Below, in pieces: positions 1-7,153 of a stretch of DNA of 33,331 bases. A program made the translations under genes and the position numbers. The first letter of the stretch is position 1; each line of letters opens with the position of its first letter. The notes below the pieces were generated by a model, which worked only from the letters and a program-made list of their open reading frames with translations, did not search any database and was not told the DNA's origin. Origin of the DNA: Myxococcaceae bacterium (GTDB lineage: Bacteria; Myxococcota; Myxococcia; Myxococcales; Myxococcaceae); NCBI GenBank assembly GCA_016926755.1, contig JAFGNZ010000178.1, forward strand, positions 1-33,331. The letters are read 5' to 3'.

Positions 1-294
1 CAGCGCCATGCTCAGGTTCTCCAGCGTCACCGCCTCATCCAGCGCCACCGCGCGGCTCTTGCGCCCGGGGTGCTGCACCACCAGGCCTCGTGTGCCAAGC
101 CGCAGCAGGGCCTCGCGCACGGTGCTCCGGGAGACGCCATAGCGGCGCGCCAGCGTGTGCTCCGAAGGAAGAACTCCATCCTCCGGCAGCTGGCCCAACG
201 AGATAACGCGCTCCAACTCCTGCTCGACTTTGCCATACGAGTCCCAGCCGTTCCATCTCCGCCACCCTCCTCGTTTCAGGTGGCGGCCATCACA
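1..294 (-). CDS. GntR-family regulator, 3' end outside window, 5' end disturbed
   Basis: The minus-strand frame that is open from base 294 to the window edge encodes a winged helix-turn-helix of the GntR family. It contains the family's recognition pattern LPSEHTLARRYGVSRSTVRE, followed by the wing region with GLVVQHPGRKSRAV. Such proteins bind operator DNA as dimers through this N-terminal domain; the ligand-binding C-terminal domain lies beyond base 1, so the effector class cannot be named. The 5' end is odd. Between the in-frame stop at 295-297 and the first helix there is no ATG or GTG, only a CTG at 279 and a TTG at 216 that would cut into the HTH. An ATG at 290 lies in another frame and reaches a stop after four codons. 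Either a rare start codon is used or a single-base frameshift has hit the extreme 5' end. The family call is firm; the start and intactness are not. Confidence 0.7.
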
Positions 295-500
295 TCAGCC
301 AGGTCCGACATGCCAGGTAGGCAGGCCGCTCTGCACTCCGGGGTGCAGGGGGGCTGTCGCTGCGCCGGGGAGCTCCCCTCTTGTGCTGACCTGCCTTTGC
401 TCAGCACCCTCTCGGTCTCAGCGTGCCTTTGGGTGATCCCTCCCCCCCTGCTATCTTGCCCGCGCTCTGCAGCCCTTCTCCTCTCCCCTGAGGTGAGCCC

Positions 501-989
501 ATGACCGAGCAGGAGTTCTGGCGCCTCATCGATACCAGCCGCGAGGAGTCTGGCGGGGACCTCGAGGAGCTGGTGGACGCGCTCACGCAGCACCTGGCCT
601 CCCTGCCGCCGTCGGAGATCGTCGCCTTCGACAAGCAGCTGGGCGCCCTGCTCGATCGCGCCTATGACTGGGGGCTCTGGGGCGCGGCCTTCCTCATCAA
701 CGGAGGCTGCTCGGATGACGGCTTCCTGTACTTCCGCGCCTGGCTCGTGGCTCAGGGCCGGACCGTCTACGAGGCAGCGCTCGCGGATCCGGAGTCCCTG
801 GTGGACGTGGCCGAGCCGGACGCGGAGTTGGAGGAGTTGCTCGGCGTCGCCGAGAGCGCGTACCAGGAGGCCACCGGAGAGGAGCTCCCCGTGCGGGAGA
901 GCACCGAGCCGGACGAGCCGCGCGGTGAGGAGTGGGAAGAGGATGAACTGCAGGAGCGCTTCCCCCGCCTGAGTGAGCGCTTCGGGTAG
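501..989 (+). CDS. DUF4240 domain protein
   Basis: This 162-residue protein matches the DUF4240 pattern. It has an N-terminal FWRLID segment, a central run around YDWGLWGAAFLINGGCSDDG, and then FYFRAWL-like and GR.VYE..L.DP motifs. The family is widespread in actinobacteria and myxobacteria and has no known biochemical function. The C-terminal third is very acidic. The ATG at 501 is preceded by GAGGTGA at good spacing, which supports this start. It is transcribed away from the GntR regulator, with about 200 bases between them. No signal peptide or membrane segment is visible, so it should be cytoplasmic. The family assignment is confident; the role is unknown. Confidence 0.85.
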   Translation: MTEQEFWRLIDTSREESGGDLEELVDALTQHLASLPPSEIVAFDKQLGALLDRAYDWGLWGAAFLINGGCSDDGFLYFRAWLVAQGRTVYEAALADPESLVDVAEPDAELEELLGVAESAYQEATGEELPVRESTEPDEPRGEEWEEDELQERFPRLSERFG

Positions 990-1035
990 CGGTGTGACTC
1001 CGGCGCTCGCGGCCCCTCGGTGAGGGCGCCCCGCG

Positions 1036-1365
1036 TCACCCGGTCGCGCGGAGCTCTTCCACGAAGCGCTGCGCCGCCGCGGGCGCCACCCCGTGCGTGC
1101 GCGCCAGCTCCCGGGCGATGTCCTCGGGCATGTCCCCCGAGCGCAGCAACATCCGCACGTTGTGCTCGAAGGGCCTGAGAATGCTCTGGGCCTCCTCGCC
1201 CGAGGCCACCGTCGGGCGTGCCGCCTCCCGAGGGCGCCGCGCGCCCAGCTCGCTCCGGGCGCGCGCGTAGGTGATGAGGTTGGAGATGAGGAAGTACCTG
1301 CCCACGTTGTGATGCAGCTCCACGTACGCTGAAGGCTCGGAGAGAAGACACGAGTCACACCGCAT
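1036..1365 (-). CDS. small hypothetical protein with N-terminal CxxC
   Basis: This 109-residue frame begins with MRCDSC and later has HH (residues 18-19), which could make a small metal site. The middle is rich in Arg, Ala and Pro. The C-terminal 40 residues look like a helical domain (GDMPEDIARELARTHGVAPAAAQRFVEEL) with the feel of a three-helix or helix-turn-helix-like bundle. I do not recognise the family. There is no convincing Shine-Dalgarno site before the ATG, but the codon pattern has the strong third-position GC bias of a real gene, and it fits between DUF4240 (end 989) and the VOC gene (start 1462) without overlap. Function unknown. Confidence 0.6.
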   Translation of the reverse strand: MRCDSCLLSEPSAYVELHHNVGRYFLISNLITYARARSELGARRPREAARPTVASGEEAQSILRPFEHNVRMLLRSGDMPEDIARELARTHGVAPAAAQRFVEELRATG

Positions 1366-1461
1366 GCCGGCGGACCATGGCGCACCCGCCCGCCATCATC
1401 TAAGACGCCGGACTCCAACGCGAGAGAGGGCCCCCCCTCACTCCTCTCCCTGGGAGGCCTC

Positions 1462-1857
1462 ATGCACCGCAGCCGCTTCTGTGCCCTCGTCATCGACTGC
1501 AAGGTCGACGACATCGACGCCGCCGCCACCTTCTGGAGCCGCGCCTTCGGCAGGCCCGCCCTGCCCCCCTCGGCCGACAGCGGCAACTACCGCGAGCTCT
1601 CCACCCAGCAGGATGAGCCCATGATCCTCCTCCAGAAGGTGGACCACGAGAGCCGCGTCCACCTCGACATCGAGGCCGATGATCTCGAGGCCGAGGTGAA
1701 GCGGCTCGAGGCGCTCGGCGCGAAGCGCATCGCCTTCGTCAAGCGCTGGTGGGTGCTCGAGGCCCCCACCGGCCATCGCTTCTGCGTCGTCCGCCCGCAG
1801 CGCGGCCCCCTGGAGTCCCGCGCCAACTCCTGGGATGACGGGGCGGCCACACCGTAA
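1462..1857 (+). CDS. VOC (glyoxalase-like) family protein
   Basis: This 131-residue protein has the beta-alpha-beta-beta-beta layout of the vicinal-oxygen-chelate fold. One module is MHRSRFCALVIDCKVDDIDA.AATFWSRAFG; the second contains HESRVHLDIEADDLEAEVKRLEALGAKRI and ends GHRFCVVRP. The pattern HLDIEADD...GA is that of the small 'glyoxalase-like domain' proteins common in soil bacteria. Members range from lyases and resistance proteins to proteins of unknown activity, so no substrate can be given. The metal-ligand set cannot be confirmed by eye. GGGAGG sits just upstream of the ATG. The stop is 58 bases before the GTG start of the acyltransferase, on the same strand. Confidence 0.85.
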   Translation: MHRSRFCALVIDCKVDDIDAAATFWSRAFGRPALPPSADSGNYRELSTQQDEPMILLQKVDHESRVHLDIEADDLEAEVKRLEALGAKRIAFVKRWWVLEAPTGHRFCVVRPQRGPLESRANSWDDGAATP

Positions 1858-1903
1858 AGCCCGTCCCCTGTCCCTCCAGGGAGCAGGCGAGCTCCGGGAG
1901 TGC

Positions 1904-1915
1904 TACGGTGGCCCC
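1904..1915 (+). promoter_or_regulatory. candidate -10 element for a leaderless acyltransferase transcript
   Basis: TACGGT (1904-1909) fits the TANNNT -10 pattern. It is followed by exactly six bases before the GTG at 1916, so the predicted first transcribed base is the start codon itself. No Shine-Dalgarno site precedes this GTG and no clear -35 is visible. Inference from spacing only. Confidence 0.3.
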
Positions 1916-2722
1916 GTGGCGCGTGAAGATTCCATTGCGGAGCGGGTGGACCGGCTCGAGCTGCCATTCAACGAGTTCGGCGTCGACCCGTATGGCATCT
2001 CCAAGAAGCACCTCACCCTGGCGGCGTCCGTCCTGGCCGCCTTCTACCGGCACTACTTCCGGGTGAAGTGCTTCGGCATCGAGCACGTGCCGCCGCGCGG
2101 GCGAGCCATGATCGTGGGCAACCACTCGGGGGGCTACGCGGTGGACGGCGCCATGCTGGTCACCTCCCTGCTGCTGGAGATGGAGCCCCCCCGGCTCGGC
2201 CAGGGCATGGCGGAGAAGTTCATCAACCGCTTCCCCGTCGCCTCCCTGTGGACCAGCCGCACCGGCCAGTTCACCGGCCTGCCCGAGCACGCGCGCCGGC
2301 TGCTGGAGGATGACCGGCTCCTCATGGTCTTCCCCGAGGGCGCGCGCGGCACCGCCAAGCTCTACCGCGAGCGCTACTCGCTGGTGGACTTCGGCACCGG
2401 CTTCATCCGCCTGGCTCTCCAGACCCGGACGCCCATCGTCCCCGTCGGCATCCTCGGCGGCGGCACGGCCGTGCCCACCATCGCCAACCTCTATCGCCTG
2501 GGGCGCCTGCTCGGGGTGCCCTACATCCCCATTACCCCCTACCTGCTGCCGCTGCCGCTGCCCGCGCCGGTGGAGCTCCACTACGGCGAGCCGCTCACCT
2601 TCTCCGGCACGGGAGATGAGGACGACGAGGTCATCTCCGGCTACGTGGAGCAGGTGAAGGCGCGCATCGCCGGGATCATCGAGCAGGGGCGCGCGCGGCG
2701 CAGCGGGAGGCAGGGCTCATGA
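1916..2722 (+). CDS. lysophospholipid acyltransferase family protein (PlsC-like)
   Basis: This 268-residue protein belongs to the glycerolipid acyltransferase superfamily, which moves acyl chains from acyl-CoA or acyl-ACP onto a lysolipid at the inner membrane. The acyl-accepting motif is [10 protein letters not shown] (N69, H70, D77). This is the H-x6-D spacing of the mycobacterial/myxobacterial subclass rather than the classic H-x4-D of PlsC. FPEGARG (139-145) is the glycerol-phosphate-binding motif, and [14 protein letters not shown] is the fourth block. A hydrophobic helix lies near residues 33-45. I chose the GTG at 1916 because an upstream in-frame ATG at 1835 would run through the end of the VOC gene. 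The stop overlaps the next gene's start as ATGA, so the two are translationally coupled. Exact substrate unknown. Confidence 0.85.
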   Translation: MAREDSIAERVDRLELPFNEFGVDPYGISKKHLTLAASVLAAFYRHYFRVKCFGIEHVPPRGRAMIVGNHSGGYAVDGAMLVTSLLLEMEPPRLGQGMAEKFINRFPVASLWTSRTGQFTGLPEHARRLLEDDRLLMVFPEGARGTAKLYRERYSLVDFGTGFIRLALQTRTPIVPVGILGGGTAVPTIANLYRLGRLLGVPYIPITPYLLPLPLPAPVELHYGEPLTFSGTGDEDDEVISGYVEQVKARIAGIIEQGRARRSGRQGS

Positions 2723-3654
2723 AGGTCCTCATCCTCGGCATCGCCGGGGGGATCGCCCGGAAGCTGGCCACGCGGCTGCTGGACGCCGGGCACGAGGTGC
2801 TCGGCCTCGACGTGCGCCCCTGGTCGAGCGCCCCCCAGGGCATCGAGTTCCACCGGGTGGACGTGCGCAAGCGCGCCGCGGAGGATGTCTTCCGCCGCCG
2901 CCGGCCCGACGCGGTGGTGCACATGGCCACCGTGACAGCCCTCTCCATGCGAAGCGGCGAGCGCGGCCGCATCAACCTGGACGGCACCAAGGCCGTCGTC
3001 GATCACTGCCGGGACTACGGCGTGAAGCAGCTGCTCTTCGTCGGCCGCCACACCTTCTACGGCGCCGCGCCGGACTCGCCGCTCTACCACACGGAGGACG
3101 AGCCCCCGCGCGCCCTGGAGAAGGTGCCGGAGCTGGCTGACCTCGTCGCCGCCGATCTCTACGCCGCCACCGCCCTCTGGCGCCTGCCCAAGCTCACCAC
3201 CGCCGTGCTGCGCGTCGTCTACACGCTCGGCGCCCCCGGCACCGGGACGCTCGCCAGCTTCCTGCGGGGGCGGCGGGTGCCGATGGTGCTCGGCTATGAT
3301 CCGCTCTTCCACGTGATGCAGGAGGAGGATGTCGTCACCGCGCTCCAGCTCGCGCTGGAGAAGCGCCCGCGCGGCATCTTCAACGTGGCCGGCCCGCCGC
3401 CCATGCCCTTCTCCGTCATCATCCGCGAGACGGGGCGCACGCCGGTGCCGCTGCCGGGGCCGCTGCTGGCCCGGCTGCTCGGGCGCTTCGGCTTTCCCCG
3501 CCTCTCCGAGGGCGCGCTGGCCCACATCAAGTACCCCATCGTCGTGGACAACCGCCCCTTCCGCGAGGCCACCGGCTTCCAGTACGCCTTCGACGAGGGC
3601 CGCATCCTCCGCACCTTCCGCGAGTCCGCCTCGCTCCCCGGCGCCGAGCTCTAG
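2719..3654 (+). CDS. NAD-dependent epimerase/dehydratase-like (extended SDR), active site degenerate
   Basis: This 311-residue Rossmann protein begins [17 protein letters not shown]. The nucleotide-binding loop is GxxGxxA instead of GxxGxxG. Asp31 follows strand 2 (GLDV), as in NAD-preferring members, and DAVVHMA (64-70) is the usual fourth-strand motif. The catalytic signature is not intact: where YxxxK is expected there is Y148-A-A-T-A152, so the lysine is missing, and the serine strand reads [11 protein letters not shown]. It may therefore bind NAD or a lipid/sugar ligand without classic redox chemistry, or act as a regulator. It overlaps the acyltransferase stop by four bases (ATGA), which suggests a joint role in lipid or envelope metabolism. 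Fold confident, activity doubtful. Confidence 0.8.
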   Translation: MKVLILGIAGGIARKLATRLLDAGHEVLGLDVRPWSSAPQGIEFHRVDVRKRAAEDVFRRRRPDAVVHMATVTALSMRSGERGRINLDGTKAVVDHCRDYGVKQLLFVGRHTFYGAAPDSPLYHTEDEPPRALEKVPELADLVAADLYAATALWRLPKLTTAVLRVVYTLGAPGTGTLASFLRGRRVPMVLGYDPLFHVMQEEDVVTALQLALEKRPRGIFNVAGPPPMPFSVIIRETGRTPVPLPGPLLARLLGRFGFPRLSEGALAHIKYPIVVDNRPFREATGFQYAFDEGRILRTFRESASLPGAEL

Positions 3655-3741
3655 CGCCCGGCGCGCGCCACTTCAACAACCCGCAAGAACCCGCCGTGCT
3701 GGAGGCCCTCCTCTCCCACTTCGGCTCCATCGGGTGACGCG

Positions 3742-4566
3742 CTAGCCGCCCTCCCCCGGCGCGGCGGCCAGCTTGAACCCGAGCCCCTCCGCCACCTCCG
3801 CTTCACTCAGCAAGCGCCAATGGCCCGTGGGCACGTCCAGCACCAGGCTCCCCACGGCCTCGCGGTGCAGGGTCCGCACGGGGTACCCCACGGCGGCGAG
3901 CATGCGCTTCACCTGGTGGTGCCGCCCCTCGGTGAGCACCAGCTCCACCTGGTCCAGCGCGCGCAGCCGCGCCCCCGCGGGCCGCGTGGGCCCATCCTCC
4001 AGCACCACCCCTTCCCGGAGCCGCCAGAGCGCCGCCTTCGAGGGCCGCCCCGACACCTGGACCACGTAGCGCTTGGGCAGGTGCGTCTCCGGTGAGGTGG
4101 CGTACTGGAGCACCCGCTCGTCGTTGCTGAAGAGCAGCAGGCCGGTGGTGTCCCGATCCAGCCGCCCCACGGCGTACCACTCGAAGCCCCGGAGCTCCTC
4201 GGGCAGCACCTCGCGGAGGAGCTCGAAGACGGTCCCCACGCCCTCCGGGTCCGTCCCCGCGACGATGGCCCCCGCGGGCTTGTGGAACATCAGCACGTGC
4301 AGCGGCGCCTCCAGGCTCCGCGCCTGCCCGTCCACGCGCACCTCCACCCCCGGGAGCACCGGCGCGAAGGGCTCCCGCGCCACCTGGCCCCCCACCTCCA
4401 CGCGCCCGTCGCGGATGGCCTGCTCGGCCTCCGCGCGAGGCATCACCCCGGCCCGGCCCAGCGCGCGCGCCAGCCAGTCTGCCCTGCCTCCAGGCGGCAT
4501 GGGCCCCTTGCGCAGCCGCGCCGCCTCCAGCCACCGCGGTGTCTTCTTCGGGCGCACAGTTCTCAT
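3742..4566 (-). CDS. RsuA/RluB/RluE-family pseudouridine synthase
   Basis: This 274-residue enzyme isomerises uridine to pseudouridine in RNA, most likely rRNA. An S4 RNA-binding domain spans about residues 30-85 (RADWLARALGRAGVM... RDGRVEVGG). The catalytic domain follows with FHKPAGAI, then AVGRLDRDTTGLLLF, whose Asp137 is the expected catalytic aspartate, and later EGRHHQVKRMLAAVG, the family's third motif. The N-terminus is basic (RPKKTPRW), as is common in this family. It converges with the SDR gene across an 87-base gap and is likely a monocistronic housekeeping gene. Which of RsuA, RluB, RluE or RluF it is closest to cannot be settled by eye. Confidence 0.92.
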   Translation of the reverse strand: MRTVRPKKTPRWLEAARLRKGPMPPGGRADWLARALGRAGVMPRAEAEQAIRDGRVEVGGQVAREPFAPVLPGVEVRVDGQARSLEAPLHVLMFHKPAGAIVAGTDPEGVGTVFELLREVLPEELRGFEWYAVGRLDRDTTGLLLFSNDERVLQYATSPETHLPKRYVVQVSGRPSKAALWRLREGVVLEDGPTRPAGARLRALDQVELVLTEGRHHQVKRMLAAVGYPVRTLHREAVGSLVLDVPTGHWRLLSEAEVAEGLGFKLAAAPGEGG

Positions 4567-4726
4567 CGCTCTCCCGCATCTATTCCCAGGCCGGCCCTAG
4601 CGTACAGCCTCACGCTGGGGGCGAGTTGCCCACTCCCGATCGAGGAGGGGCATGGCTGCGCCCCGTGTCGGAGGCGCATGGCACAAAGCTGTCAGACAAG
4701 CAGGCAGCTTGGGCTGACTTCTCCCC

Positions 4727-4743
4727 GGCGGGTAGCTCCCGCC
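4727..4743 (-). terminator. hairpin 3' of xdhB, possible terminator
   Basis: GGCGGG (4727-4732) and CCCGCC (4738-4743) form a 6-bp GC stem with a 5-base loop, 30 bases beyond the xdhB stop. No T run follows on the minus strand, so it is at best a weak or factor-dependent terminator. The rest of the 4567-4773 gap shows nothing I can name. Confidence 0.3.
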
Positions 4744-4773
4744 CAAGGAGTCGCGCTTCCGCGCGGAATGGCC

Positions 4774-7149
4774 TCAGCGCTTCACGCTCCGGGCCGCCTC
4801 CACCGCGCGGAGGATGGCCTCGGGCGTCGCTGGGGAGGCGAGCTGCACCTCCGTGCGCGGCGGACCGAAGGCGGCCACCGCGTGCCGCAGCGCCGTCACC
4901 GCTCCGATGGCGAGCATGAACGGCGGCTCCCCCACCGCCTTGCTCCCGTGGATGGTGCTGTCCTGGGGCGCGCGCTCCAGCAGCTGCACGCGGAAGTCCT
5001 CGGGCGCGTCCCCCAGCGCGGGGATCTTGTACGTGTCCGGCGAGTGCGTGAGGAGCCGCCCCTTCGCGTCGATGAGGACCTCCTCGCAGGTGAGCCACCC
5101 GAGCCCCTGGATGAAGCCGCCCTCCACCTGCCCGCGATCGATCGTGGGGACGAGCGAGCTGCCCACGTCATGGAGGATGTCCACGCGGCGGACGCGGTGC
5201 TCCCCCGTCAGGCCGGAGACCTCCACCTCCACCACGGCGCCGCCGAAGGCGAAGTAGTGGAACGGCTTGCCCTGCCCCATCTTCCGGTCATAGCCGATGT
5301 CCGGCGTCCGGTAGTACCCCGTGGCGGACAGGGACACCTGGGCCTGGTACGCCGCGTGCGTCAGCTCCGCGAAGGTGAGGGAGCGATGCGGGTACGCCGG
5401 ATGTGACACCCGCCCCCCGGCAAAGACGATCCCCTGCGCCTCGGCCCGGTCCACCTGCAGCAGGTGCGCGGCGACGAGCCGCAGCCGCTCGCGCAGCACC
5501 TCACAGGCGGCCTTCACCGCCTGCCCGTTGAGATCCGAGCCGCTGGAGGCCGCCGTGGCCGAGGTGTTGGGCACCTTGTCCGTCGCGGTGGTCATCACCC
5601 GCACGTGCTCGGCGGGCACGCCCAGCGCGTGGGCGCACACCGCCCGCATCTTGGTGTGCAGGCCCTGCCCCATCTCCGTGCCGCCGTGGTTGAGCTGCAC
5701 GGTGCCGTCCCCGTAGATGACGACGAGGGCCCCGGCCTGGTTGAGGAAGCTGGTGGTGAAGGAGATGCCGAACTTCACCGGCTGGTAGCCGATGCCGCGC
5801 TTCGTCCAGCGGGAGGCCGCGTTGAACGCGTCGATCTCCGCCCGGCGGCGCGCGTACTCGCTGGAGGCCATCAGCTCCGCGTGGATGCGCGGCAGGCGGT
5901 TGCCCTCCACCAGCTGCCCATAGTGGGTCCGGTGCTCGGACGGCTCGTGGTAGTAGTTGAGGCGCCGCACCTCCGCCGGATCCAGCCCCAGCCGCTCGGC
6001 GGCGCGGTTGAGCACCTCCTCCACCACGAACATGCCCTGCGGCCCGCCGAAGCCTCGGAACGCCGTGTTGGAGGGCTGGTTCGTCCGCGCCACCCGGCCG
6101 CTCACCTCCACATTCGGGAGGAAGTAGGCGTTGTCCATGTGGAACAGCGCCCGATCCAGGATGGCGTGCGACAGATCGTTGCTCCACCCGCCGTCGGAGA
6201 CGAGCTCGGCCTTCAGCGCCAGCAGCCGCCCATCCTCGAAGAAGCCCGCCTCATAGCGAGCCCAGAACGGGTGGCGCTTGCCCGTCTGCTCCATGTCCTG
6301 GTCCCGGTTGAGCCACACCTTCACCGGCCGCCGGGTGGCCCTGGCCCCCAGCGCCGCCAGCGCCGCGAAGGGCGCCGCCTGCGTCTCCTTGCCGCCGAAG
6401 GCCCCACCCATGCGGGGCACCTCCACCGTCACCTGGTGCCGGCCCAGCCCCAGCACCTCGGCCACCTTCTCCTGCACCTCCGAGGGGTGCTGGGTGGAGG
6501 ACCAGAGGCGCACCGCCCCGTCCTCCTCCATCACCGCCAGCGACGCCTGCGTCTCCAGGTAGAAGTGATCCTGCGCCCCCGTCATGCACTCGCCTTGGAT
6601 GCGCACCGGCGCGGCGAGGAGCGCGGCCTCCGGCTCCCCACGGCGGATGAGGTGCGGGCCGGGATAGAGCCAGTGGGGCAGGAAGGAGCCCTGCTCGAGC
6701 GCCTCGCGGATGGAGAGGCAGGCGGGCAGCGCCTCGTACTCCACCTCCACCAGCGCGGCGGCCTGACGGCAGAGCGCCGCGCTCTCCGCCACCACGAGGG
6801 CCACGGACTGCCCCACGCAGTGCACCTCGTCCACCGCCAGCAGGGGTTCGTCATGCACGCCCCGGACAGGGCACACGTCGTTCACCCCTGGGATGTCCTG
6901 GGCGAAGAGGACGGCGTGGACGCCCGGGAGCGCCAGGGCGCGGCGAGCCTCCTTGCGCACCACGCGCGCGTGGGCGTGGGGCGAGGCGATGACATGGCCC
7001 ACCAGCGTGCCTGGCAGCAAGGGCAGATCATCCACATAGAGGGCCTCGCCGCTGGTGTGCTTCAGCCCGCTCTCGTGGAGGGCGGGGGCATGCAGGGGGC
7101 TCTTCACGTCCGACTCCCGCGGCGCGACTTCGGAGAGTATGGCGACCAT
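4774..7149 (-). CDS. xdhB: xanthine dehydrogenase, molybdopterin-binding subunit
   Basis: This 791-residue subunit carries the molybdenum cofactor that hydroxylates hypoxanthine and xanthine to urate. It has the aldehyde oxidase/xanthine dehydrogenase a/b-hammerhead domain at about residues 20-130 and then the molybdopterin-binding domain. Visible motifs are MGGAFGGKET, FRGFGGPQGM, GGTEMGQGLHTK, TSATAASSGSDLNG and, near the C-terminus, KAVGEPPFMLAIG, whose Glu is the expected catalytic base. The set matches XdhB of two-subunit bacterial enzymes rather than CoxL, which has a different AYRCxFR loop. A GTG at 7152 directly precedes the ATG at 7149; I chose the ATG because GAGGTGA in the end of xdhA is better spaced from it. 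It lies four bases after the xdhA stop, so the pair is one operon. No xdhC maturation gene is in the window. Confidence 0.95.
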   Translation of the reverse strand: MVAILSEVAPRESDVKSPLHAPALHESGLKHTSGEALYVDDLPLLPGTLVGHVIASPHAHARVVRKEARRALALPGVHAVLFAQDIPGVNDVCPVRGVHDEPLLAVDEVHCVGQSVALVVAESAALCRQAAALVEVEYEALPACLSIREALEQGSFLPHWLYPGPHLIRRGEPEAALLAAPVRIQGECMTGAQDHFYLETQASLAVMEEDGAVRLWSSTQHPSEVQEKVAEVLGLGRHQVTVEVPRMGGAFGGKETQAAPFAALAALGARATRRPVKVWLNRDQDMEQTGKRHPFWARYEAGFFEDGRLLALKAELVSDGGWSNDLSHAILDRALFHMDNAYFLPNVEVSGRVARTNQPSNTAFRGFGGPQGMFVVEEVLNRAAERLGLDPAEVRRLNYYHEPSEHRTHYGQLVEGNRLPRIHAELMASSEYARRRAEIDAFNAASRWTKRGIGYQPVKFGISFTTSFLNQAGALVVIYGDGTVQLNHGGTEMGQGLHTKMRAVCAHALGVPAEHVRVMTTATDKVPNTSATAASSGSDLNGQAVKAACEVLRERLRLVAAHLLQVDRAEAQGIVFAGGRVSHPAYPHRSLTFAELTHAAYQAQVSLSATGYYRTPDIGYDRKMGQGKPFHYFAFGGAVVEVEVSGLTGEHRVRRVDILHDVGSSLVPTIDRGQVEGGFIQGLGWLTCEEVLIDAKGRLLTHSPDTYKIPALGDAPEDFRVQLLERAPQDSTIHGSKAVGEPPFMLAIGAVTALRHAVAAFGPPRTEVQLASPATPEAILRAVEAARSVKR

Positions 7150-7153
7150 CACT

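Noticed and set aside
276-1586. 436-codon minus-strand frame covering the DUF4240 gene
   Set aside because: DUF4240 on the plus strand has family motifs and a good ribosome binding site; the minus frame is a shadow.
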